NCBI GenBank assembly: GCA_003427395.1
Contig: BFEA01000040.1
Location: forward strand, 471,903 to 505,657
Length of the DNA stretch: 33,755 nucleotides
Direction of reading: 5' to 3'
From: Chara braunii
Taxonomy: Eukaryota > Streptophyta > Charophyceae > Charales > Characeae
Part shown: positions 19,590 through 26,853 of the stretch, piece by piece
How the letters are laid out: each line of letters starts with the position of its first letter
Numbering within the stretch: the stretch's first letter is position 1
Position numbers and translations under genes: made by a program
Notes under the pieces: model-generated
Databases searched by the model: none
The model's input: the letters and a program-made list of their open reading frames with translations, nothing else
What the model was told of the DNA's origin: nothing

Positions 19590-19975
19590 GGCTGCTCCCG
19601 ACCTGCAGGTGGGCGATACCAGCTACGTAGGGGAAGCCTATATCATCAGGGACCATGCCAACAGGACCAATCCCTGTGCCTCCCCTCAGGTGGTGGTCCC
19701 CGCCCCCCCCCCCCTCCTTACGAAAATCAGCAGACTCTGCTCAATGCGGATCGGGGGATCCAGTGGTCTATGTGCAATCCTCTAAGGTCGGTGTGTGGGT
19801 GCACCTTCGTAGTAAGATGGCGCTCTCCCCAGCCGGGGAGAGCACGGTATACTTCGACCTGCACGTCCGGTCCGGTCCTGCTGAACCTCAAGTAGTACTA
19901 CATATTTGCACAGCTAACGATGCCCTGGCAAGAGAAGAACCAGATCATTTCCAAAAAGCGCAAGTTGTGCAGTGA
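19590..19975 (+). CDS. Possible exon, broken at a C homopolymer; function unknown
   Basis: Plus-strand translation looks coding in two frames joined at a run of about 12 C at 19689-19702. The first piece contains GDTSYVGEAYIIRDHANR. The second contains VYVQSSKVGVWVHLRSKM and STVYFDLHVRSGPAEPQVVL and ends at 19975. A CAG that could be a splice acceptor (cctgcag) precedes the first piece at about 19602-19608. The frame change falls exactly in the homopolymer, so a sequencing or assembly error is a simple explanation. I recognise no family. It overlaps the 3' end of the opposite-strand F-box/LRR frame by 78 bases. Confidence 0.3.
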
Positions 19976-20857
19976 CTGCAGTCCATTCCCAATCATCTCC
20001 ACTAAGTCAATCCCGCGGAAAGCGCGCCCGTCAAAGCGGAAGAGAAAACGGAGCCTTTCAAGGTGGGGTAGGTGCTCTATAATGAGTGTGATATCGTCCT
20101 CATCAATAACGTAGAGGCAGAGGTCCAGACAGACGAGCTGCGGCAAAGCCAATACCAGGGTTTCAAAGATTGTCGTGAGCTCTTGCGTTGCAATCTTGAG
20201 GCCTGTTAAGCCCACAACGACGGATCGGACCTTAGGACACCCATCAACGAGCCACCGGACGGATGATGGCCATTCGATCGTAGTGTGATGACTCTGATCG
20301 ACTGTAGAATAGAAGGACCGCTTGTTCGACAAGAGGGCAATGAGTCCCGATGAAATCGAGCATCCAGATCCTGCAACCTCGGACAGAGAGAGTAATACTC
20401 TTGAGCTGACCCTGGCTGCGCAGGATCGGACGGCCTCGAACTCGTGATCTCACACATGCTGCTGCTCTGTCAATTCCGAGTCTTCTTCGGAAACGAGTGG
20501 TCCCCACCATCCGTCTTGCACGACGGCCAACGACGACGTTATAACTTATCAGACGTGCTTCGGTTGTCTTTCAAGCCGTTGTCTTTCAACGTTGCCCCAG
20601 GAAGGGGATGTTATCAGAGGTACTTGTCTCCAACGGAAAAGGTGGAAAGATGTACGGCGCCAATGGCGGCAAACCTTGCCCACAACACGAAGCCTGTGTC
20701 GAATGGGGAGGAGTGCGAAGATGAGCACAAGCATCTCCGGTGGAAGACTCGTCCTGTTAGGTAATACAGATACAGCTGCAGTAGTATCGGCCTGATTCGA
20801 ATTCCCAGCAGGACACTCCCACGCTGCAGGCTCAGAATCGCTCGAATGGCCACCCAT
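19898..20857 (-). pseudogene. F-box/LRR-type protein with three in-frame stops
   Basis: One minus-strand frame stays open from ATG 20855-20857 to TAG 19898-19900, except for a TGA-TAA pair (20546-20551) and a TGA (20450-20452). Residues 38-73 are an F-box: SLPPEMLVLIFALLPI followed by RLRVVGKVCRHWRR. The C-terminal 145 residues show spaced Leu typical of LRRs (KVRSVVVGLTGLKI, LPQLVCLDLCLYVID, LPHLERLRFLF, LHNLRFLEM). F-box/LRR proteins act as substrate receptors of SCF ubiquitin ligases. The stops could mean a pseudogene. Alternatively, a weak intron with donor near 20553 and an acceptor ending ttgcag near 20369 would remove all three stops. Confidence 0.72.
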
Positions 20858-20999
20858 ACTCCTTGGACCTTCCTTTGGACACAACTTGAACGTGACCTTT
20901 CTGCCACTGTCCGTCCCTCTACCCCGCCGTTCTCCCTTGCTCTCAGATTGTCTGCACCAAAACCATCATGCCTCCCCCATGGCCATGCAATCACCCTTC

Positions 21000-21056
<57 letters not shown>
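21000..21056. repeat. (TC)n microsatellite
   Basis: About 28 TC units; a shorter second block lies at 21178-21204. Confidence 0.95.
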
Positions 21057-21063
<7 letters not shown>

Positions 21064-21174
21064 TTAGCTCTGTGTCCTCCCTCTCAATATTCCTCACTCG
21101 CAGGCTTCAAACAAGCAATTAATCCACAAGGGGACGGAAACTTGCCTCAGGCCGCCCTTTTTTCGCCTTCCTCG

Positions 21175-21205
<31 letters not shown>

Positions 21206-21390
21206 CCCTAGACGGGTAGAGAAAGTTATCACGTTGACGCGATTGTAATTAAAAAAAAAAAAAAAAGAGTTAAATAGAGACCTGCAGTGCTCACATACAC
21301 ACACGTACTCCCTCGGCGACATAACACTTACTCCCCAGCATTTGAACATTGAACAAACAATCCTTTTTATTTTCTCAAACCTATAACCTT
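21057..21390. other. Non-coding interval
   Basis: A poly(A) run at 21250-21266 and the short (TC)n block. No gene is supported. Confidence 0.5.
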
Positions 21391-21534
21391 GTAGAACCCC
21401 AATAGAACTACCCTGTTACTAGTAGAACCCCAATAGGACTACCCTGTTACCTGTAGAACCCCAATAGTATTACCCTGGTACTTGAGCCTTGATTCCCTCA
21501 TCCCTGTAGAACCTCAATAGGATTACCCTGCTAC
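21391..21534. repeat. 31-bp minisatellite, four copies
   Basis: Units starting gtagaaccccaatag occur at 21391, 21422, 21453 and 21506. The first three have a 31-bp period; the last is separated by extra sequence. Confidence 0.85.
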
Positions 21535-21628
21535 TTGCATTACTCCCCTTTTCCTTTTCTGACAAGTGATCGCCCCGTCCCGTCCTTCACAATTCTTCAT
21601 TAGGTCTTTGGCAGCCGGGACGTTGCTT

Positions 21629-22236
21629 TCTAGAGGGAGGGAATAGTGTTACAGACTCAGCCAGGGCTCTATCCCCGGTCCGCGGATTACCACCACCCAG
21701 GCTGTATTTTTGAGTCTCTGATCTCCAGTTCCTGACTGTTGGCGCCCTCTGCAGTTGGTGCCCGTTCTCAAATCCCTCCTCTGAGTCCTCTGGCACTTTC
21801 TGATTTCTATACTTGGCGCCATCCGGCATTCTGGCGCCCAGGCTCAGACCTTCGATTTTAGTGCAGCCCTGAGGCAAATTGCACTTTTGCCCTTGGACTC
21901 AACTTGAGTCCGGTACTTAAGACCGGACTCAAGCTGAGTTCAGGGATTCAGTTCTCGGCCTCAGTGCTTGTGCTTCAGTGTGACTTGCTGCGATATTATG
22001 TTCAGAATCAAGATTGTGACTTTGCGACTTTGCCACTTTGTGTCTGTGTCCGTCCAGTCGTGTCTAGCCCTTGTCGAGTTGAGTGAGTGTGTGTGTGTGC
22101 TCTCACTCCCTCCCTCTCTCTTCCCCGACCTCGCTGCTCTGCCTCAGCCTCGTCACAGTTACTCCTTTCTGCTGTATAGTGCTATGATGTCTGGGGGTGT
22201 GCGGGTTTTTCAGGAGGAGGCACTTGGGCTAAGTTA
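21629..22236 (+). mobile_element. Possible solo LTR or LTR start
   Basis: A purine-rich tract (agagggagggaatag) is followed directly by TGTTACAGACTCAG at 21649. This is how a polypurine tract and the start of a 3' LTR look on the plus strand. No partner LTR or coding region is in the window and the end is not defined. An 18-bp-arm hairpin lies inside at 21897-21939. Confidence 0.25.
21897..21939. repeat. Hairpin, 18-bp arms
   Basis: ACTCAACTTGAGTCCGGT pairs with ACCGGACTCAAGCTGAGT across a 7-base loop (ACTTAAG), with one mismatch. The left arm contains its own short palindrome. Confidence 0.85.
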
Positions 22237-22261
22237 GGGCCTGGTTGCGCTACTCTCCATA

Positions 22262-22313
22262 CACCAAGTTTGGCAAGTAGGCGCCTGGTTGCACCTACTC
22301 GCCAAACTTGGTG
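22262..22313. repeat. Hairpin, 20-bp arms
   Basis: CACCAAGTTTGGCAAGTAGG (22262-22281) pairs with CCTACTCGCCAAACTTGGTG (22294-22313), 19 of 20, with a 12-base loop. Confidence 0.9.
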
Positions 22314-22360
22314 AATGAAAAATTATGTCAGACCGGCGAACGTTTTCGGTTTCCCCGCCT

Positions 22361-22549
22361 GTGCACGGCGGTTTGTGGAGGTCGGTCCTCGGACCTCTCC
22401 ACAAAACAACTTTCTCAAGAGTGCACGGCGGTTTGTGGAGGGCGGTGCTCAGACCTCTCCACAAAACAACTTTCTCGAGATTGCACGGCGGTTTTTGGAG
22501 GGCGGTCCTGGGACCTCTCCACAAAACAACTTTCTAGAGAGTGCACGGC
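22361..22549. repeat. Three 60-bp tandem repeats plus a partial fourth
   Basis: Units at 22361-22420, 22421-22480 and 22481-22540, then a 9-base start of a fourth. Each unit can fold on itself, since gtttgtggag pairs with ctccacaaaac. The period is a multiple of three, which keeps several frames open; the resulting ORF (22308-22907) is not supported as a gene. Confidence 0.93.
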
Positions 22550-22630
22550 TCCGCGAGTCGAGATCAGGCAGACAATTTTTTTTAACTTCTCTGTAGAAGA
22601 AATATTGTGGCGAGTAAGTGCAACCAGGCC

Positions 22631-23183
22631 TCCAGTTCGACACCATTCTCATTTTTTTCACTCTCCACCCATCCGCCATGCATTGTGGCGGTTCGAGTTT
22701 TGTTTCTGCCCAACTACTTCTGGCTACCTCCAGCTCTGTGTACTTCCGAGCTATTGGCGTGCCTCGAACGCCTGTAATCAACATGGAGTCTCGTTTCTAT
22801 CTTCTTGGTTACTTACTTCTAGGGGCTCGTGCACGTCAAAACATCAGCGCGCGTGCACCATGGGGTTGCGCATAGGCAGGGGATGTCATGGGGGGTGTTG
22901 CGCATAGGTGTTTGAGCGGGCGCGGGAGAATCAGCGCGTGGTTTCACAGTCTGAACCACTATAGCCTCTACGAGGATGTGTGGAAGTATCTGGAAATCTG
23001 TATCTGGAGCTCCTTCTGATCCTTATTATTAGGATACTCTCCTCTTCCTTTGTGGTAGTTTCTATTACTATAGTGTATTCTTGGTTCTCGGACTGTCTTC
23101 TCTCGGACGGAACATGATGACCAATGGCGGGGTCTGATGGTTGAAGGAATTGTTGTAGGGCGATGTATAGTTAGGAAGTTGGA
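22631..23183. other. Non-coding interval before the ribozyme
   Basis: No gene, long repeat or LTR edge was recognised. Confidence 0.4.
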
Positions 23184-23279
23184 CGGTCAAGTCCTCCTCA
23201 ATTTGCGGCTTCAATTGACCCCTGATGAGGGCCGGCTGGCGACCGGCCGAAACGAGGCGTCGGGTTGCGGTTGTGACCG
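23184..23279 (+). ncRNA. Hammerhead ribozyme, type I topology with minimal stem III
   Basis: The core is complete: CUGAUGA at 23222-23228, GAAA at 23249-23252 and GUC at 23259-23261, with cleavage expected after 23261. Stem I pairs GGGUU (23262-23266) with GACCC (23217-23221), then GGUUG (23269-23273) with CAAUU (23212-23216), and further out UGACCG (23274-23279) with CGGUCA (23184-23189). Stem II pairs GGCCGG with CCGGCC (23230-23235, 23243-23248) across a 7-base loop, with one extra G (23229) next to the core. Stem III is only 3 bp (A52-U60, C53-G59, G54-C58 of 232xx) with an AGG loop. Type I hammerheads with very short stem III are known from retroelements such as Penelope-like elements and retrozymes. 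Confidence 0.78.
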
Positions 23280-23608
23280 ACTGTTTTCAAGGTGATGCAG
23301 GCATTGCAGGGTGTTGACGACTGTCGATATCCTCGCTAATCTTAGCACGACGTCAGTCCATTGTTGAGATAGAATCTTTTTTTTGAAGAAGATGACCCAT
23401 TTGAGTCGCGTTCGGGAGACTTGATGCCTTGGGTTCTTGCTGAAGTTGCGGCCATTCTCTTCCTTGGATGTCATGCGTCTGTGATGCGTGTGCATTCTGG
23501 GACTATTGCAAACCTCTTTCCTGTCTATTGTCCTATGCTGATGTATGTTTCACTAATTATTGAGCTGCTATTTTGCAAACCATCATGTGACGGAGATTAG
23601 CCACTCTT
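23280..23608. other. Non-coding interval after the ribozyme
   Basis: No ORF or repeat of note. Whether the ribozyme belongs to a larger element cannot be seen here. Confidence 0.4.
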
Positions 23609-23610
23609 AG

Positions 23611-24046
23611 GGCACGCTCACACAGCGGTACCAAATCCGCATAACCCCCAATATCCCAAAAAAATAGTGTTGAGAGATAGTCACACCAGGATCTCATTTC
23701 GTCACACCAGGATCTCATTTCCCCAAACTACTTATTTGTGACCCCGTTTGTCAGCGGCCTGAGGGGCCGCAGTGTTACCCCAAATTCCCTTTCTTGTTTG
23801 GAATCAACCTGCGGAAATGGAAAGAAAGAAATTCAAAGATGAAGATATTGCTAGGAAACGTGATCTCGCAGTGTGAATGGGGTAGTCGAAGAGGACCCAA
23901 AATCCAGGTGGCCACAACCTTTGTCTGTTGCGAAATGGGGAAGCAGTGTGACCTGTCCAGCCAGTGTGAGCCGCTATGTTCCCAAATTGGGCATCCCATT
24001 TTTCTATGAAAATAGACCTGTTTTGGGTAGGCAGTGTGAGCGTGCC
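23611..24046. mobile_element. Small TIR element with oriented subterminal TCACAC motifs
   Basis: Ends GGCACGCTCACAC at 23611 and gtgtgagcgtgcc at 24034-24046 are inverted, and the match extends imperfectly to about 24 bp. TCACAC occurs at 23619, 23681 and 23702 in the left part. Its complement GTGTGA occurs at 23871, 23946, 23964 and 24034 in the right part. Repeated, mirror-oriented subterminal motifs are known as transposase-binding sites in hAT elements. No target duplication was found. There is no transposase ORF. Confidence 0.6.
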
Positions 24047-24066
24047 TTTATCTTCTCTGTTGCCGT

Positions 24067-24239
24067 CGCCACACCACTCTTGAAATTCAAAAATGTTTCA
24101 AGAGTTGTCAGAAATTTTCAAGAGTCCACTTTTCTAGAGTTTAGGGTATTCCCCTTACTTAGTCACACACCACTCTAGAAAAGTGAACTCTTGGAAATGG
24201 GCGCATCTGTTTTCAGTTCCTCAAGAGTGCTGTGTGGCT
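24067..24239. mobile_element. Small foldback element with CCACAC termini
   Basis: The left end, cgccacaccactcttga, matches the complement of the right end, tcaagagtgctgtgtggc, with a 2-bp indel. Inside, 22-bp arms at 24119-24140 and 24172-24193 (caagagt-cacttttctagagt type, one mismatch) form a hairpin with a 31-base loop. Confidence 0.5.
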
Positions 24240-24545
24240 CTGCTGCGGAATGAACCTGGTCTACCCCGTCTTCCTTGTTCGTGAGTCCACTCTTGAGAAT
24301 GGCCTGACGGATCCAACCGAGATGTCAGGGTCACATTTGACACCTCTTGAAAACCACGTGCCCGTCAAGTGGGGCCTCCCTATCCACTACTCTCCACATG
24401 CACAAAACATGGCAATGTATCTTTCCATGTTCTGGGGTAGATTCACTCTAGATTTTGCAGATTTTGAGAGTGGTGGAGCCAGGACCTCCCCTGCTCTAGC
24501 GAGGACGCTTGAAAAGAGAGGTATTGCAGTGGCAGGCTGGGCTGC
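24240..24545. other. Non-coding interval
   Basis: A plus-strand open frame runs through here into the poly(T), but it resembles no family and is not supported. Confidence 0.4.
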
Positions 24546-24606
24546 GGGTTTTCAGTGTTTTTTTTTTTTTTTTTTTTTTTTTTTTGTCAATGGGTTTTCA
24601 GTGTTT
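24546..24606 (-). mobile_element. Poly(A)-type retroposed insertion with 15-bp target duplication
   Basis: GGGTTTTCAGTGTTT occurs at 24546-24560 and again at 24592-24606. Between the copies is only T25 plus GTCAAT, which on the minus strand is six bases and a poly(A) tail. This is the expected product of extreme 5' truncation in target-primed reverse transcription. Confidence 0.8.
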
Positions 24607-24874
24607 CAAGAGCGACTATTGAACCCAGTTTCTGAGACCTCTTGAAATTGAATTTGGGAACAACAACAAAAAAAAAAAGTGAATTTGGCAAAAAACTATC
24701 AAGGCTGTGTGGCGGCGCTCGGACTCTTGAAAACAACACATTTTCAAGAGTTGTGTGGAGACACTAGAAAGGCGAAAAAGTTCGTTTTAGGCCCTCCCAC
24801 ACTTCTGCTCGTTTGGGGGCGGACAATTTGGACAAATACACAGTTTCTTTGTCTTTTGGGGGTAAAGTACTGGG
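24607..24874. other. Non-coding interval
   Basis: Contains a perfect 10-bp hairpin (ctcttgaaaa, loop caacaca, ttttcaagag) at 24724-24750. No gene is supported. Confidence 0.5.
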
Positions 24875-25507
24875 GAGTCACAAAAACGAGTTATAATTGC
24901 ACCATGGGGTAATTGCACCATGGGGCAAGATACAGGGCCTCGCCACACCACTCTCGAATCTCGAAAAAATTTGAGGGCTGTCAGAACTTTGGAGAGAGCG
25001 GTTTTCGAGAGAAAAAGGCCCTTCTCCACATAGCACACCCGAAATTTTCCTCGGCGGCCAGATTCGGTAGTGCTGTGTGGCGGAGCCAACTCTTGAATTG
25101 GAAGCGTGTCCGGCACCCTCCACCTCTCTATTCTCGAAGAAGGTGCATTTTCGAGAGTTGCTTTCGAGATTGTGCTGCTCTCCTTCAGCGCACTACCGTC
25201 CAAAATGGCCTGACAGCTCTCGAAATCGACCACGAACTTGATCACCTACGGGTGGTATCACGAAAACCCCGAAGCTGCAGGCTGGGCTCAAACATCGTTT
25301 CGAGAAGGCCCTCGAAACCTGACAGCTCTCGAAGACATCCGAGGGTTTTCCAACTCTCGAATTTTTTAGATTCGAGAGTGGTGTGGCGAGTCCCACGGTT
25401 TGCAAGAATTGCACTTGGCGCACCGTACCTGGCCAGAAAGCTCGGTTGTATACATTGCCCGAAATGCAATTGCAAACTCTATATTGGTCCATACTGCAAT
25501 TATAACT

Positions 25508-25508
<1 letters not shown>
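24875..25508. mobile_element. TIR element, copy 1, with a nested TIR element
   Basis: The left end, gagtcacaaaaacgagttataattgc (24875-24900), is partly mirrored by gcaattataactc at 25496-25508, where a 29-base poly(T) takes over. The same family recurs at 31954-32172, including an internal ggttgtatacattgccc. Inside copy 1 lies a second element with perfect 23-bp inverted ends (24939-24961 and 25368-25390). A long frame crosses it but is not a gene. Confidence 0.65.
24939..25390. mobile_element. Nested 452-bp element with perfect 23-bp TIRs
   Basis: CTCGCCACACCACTCTCGAATCT at the left is the exact complement of the right end. No target duplication is evident. The interior has many tcgaga-type motifs and no transposase. 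Confidence 0.75.
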
Positions 25509-25538
<30 letters not shown>

Positions 25539-25752
25539 CTCAACTTCTGTTTGTTTACCTTCCACTACCTGCTCCTAAGACTATCTAGAGGGGACCCCTG
25601 CAAGCATAGTTTTCCTCTCTCTGTGAAGGGGTTGTGACTCTGGCGTAGTTTCCCCTTGCCTTTTTTTTCCAATCGAAAGGTTTTTCCGCTGGGGGGATTT
25701 GTAGGAAAAAGGAAAAAAGGGCGAAGAATCCAGGCAGGTGCGACCTTGCGAG
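25509..25752. other. Poly(T) tract and non-coding interval
   Basis: Poly(T) at about 25510-25538, followed by ctcaacttctg, the motif shared with 19480 and 32118. No gene is supported. Confidence 0.5.
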
Positions 25753-25913
25753 GGCCAAGGTCCCACTAGCAGCGTTGAGTTTCCTCAACGCCTGAATCTG
25801 GACGCTCGTGGAGATGTGCCGTTGGGAAAACTAAACGCAATTTCTGCACATATCCACAGGCACGTCCAGATTCAGGCGTTGAGGAAACTCAACCCTGCTA
25901 GTGGGACCTGGCC
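25753..25913. repeat. Long foldback hairpin, about 50-bp arms
   Basis: The left arm (25753-25804) and right arm (25863-25913) are near-perfect inverted copies with only two or three differences. Pairing continues inward (gtggagatgtgc with gcacatatccac). The remaining loop is about 30 bases. It could be a tiny foldback element or the precursor of a small RNA. Confidence 0.88.
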
Positions 25914-26075
25914 CCAGGTCCCCGGGAGTGAACGGTGGAACATAGCCTCTGTCAGTGAGGCCGCTGAGGGGTGTACCTACCTTCACACCCCTTTCCCTCC
26001 GCCTTCTCCTCTCTTTCCATCTTCAAACCTCAGGCGTAGTATTGTTGCTTCTCCCATTTGACTTGTGCTTTTCAC

Positions 26076-26400
26076 TACCTCCTCCTCCTCCTCCTCTTCC
26101 TCCTCCTATCTCCTCCCTTCTCCTCCTCCTTTTTCTTCTTCGTCATTTCATCTTGTTCTTCAATTCATCTTCTTCTTCTTCTTCTTCTTCTTCTCTCAGG
26201 TGGAGAATTGAAGCTTCTCTATACAGCGGATCGCTCCTAGGTTGAACTGGGACCACCTGTTTTTCGTTACCACCTCCTCTTCCTCCTCCTCCTCCTCCTC
26301 CCCTCCTCCTCCTCCCCTCCTCCTCCTCCCCCCCTCCTCACTTCCCCTTCTTCCCCTTCCTCTTCTTCTTCTTCTTCTTCTCCTCCTCCTCCTCCTCCTC
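26076..26400. repeat. CT-rich microsatellites
   Basis: (CTC)n and (TTC)n blocks at 26076-26195 and 26270-26400. Open frames here are Ser, Leu, Arg or Glu runs and not genes. Confidence 0.9.
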
Positions 26401-26697
26401 CATGCCGGTGTAGCACTGTACCACTCTTTTGGACTCGTTCCATCTTCTGAAGGCCGTCCCAAAGATGGGTACTTTCACTCATGCAGGCGTAGCCTACGAT
26501 TTAGGCTTTGGATCTTGAAGAATTGGGCTTCTTCTTCTTTTTCTCCTCCTCCTCCTCCTCCTCCTCCTCCATGCCGGTGTAGCACTGTAGCACTCTTTCG
26601 GACTCTTTCCATCTTCTGAAACCCGTCCAAAAGATGGCTACTTTCACTCATGTAGGCGTAGCCTACGATTTAGGCTTTGGATCTTGAAGAATTGGGC
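26401..26697. repeat. Tandem duplication, 128-bp units 169 bp apart
   Basis: Units at 26401-26528 and 26570-26697 start catgccggtgtagcactgta and end gaattgggc. They differ at about ten positions. A (TTC)n(CTC)n tract separates them, like the one that precedes the first unit. Confidence 0.9.
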
Positions 26698-26853
26698 ACG
26701 GAAAATTTCTCAATCTTGCGCTCTCCCCTTCGATGTCCTTTGTGTTGATCTCTGTTTATACTACGGGTCACTTGTCGTCCGGTGGCTCTTACTTCTCTTG
26801 GCGCTTGTGTATCCTTTTCCTATGCGATTCGGTAATTACCTTTACAGTGAGCG

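Larger units (their letters stand above)
22238..22630. mobile_element. Small TIR element with hairpin and three 60-bp repeats
   Basis: The ends are inverted: GGCCTGGTTGC at 22238 and its complement gcaaccaggcc at 22620-22630, with further imperfect matches inward (TACTC and CCA). No clear target duplication is visible. Inside are a 20-bp-arm hairpin and exactly spaced 60-bp repeats. The form suggests a non-autonomous DNA transposon of unknown superfamily. Confidence 0.55.

Noticed and set aside
21391-21534. CRISPR-like spaced repeat
   Set aside because: Units are contiguous tandem repeats of 31 bp without unique spacers of even length, and the window is eukaryotic.
22308-22907. 199-residue plus-strand open frame
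   Set aside because: It is open because the 60-bp repeats are a multiple of three. Three frames are open at once, and the protein is a repeat translation that ends in unrelated sequence.
24913-25578. 221-residue plus-strand open frame
   Set aside because: It runs through two nested TIR elements and ends in poly(T). There is no domain and a minus-strand frame is equally open.
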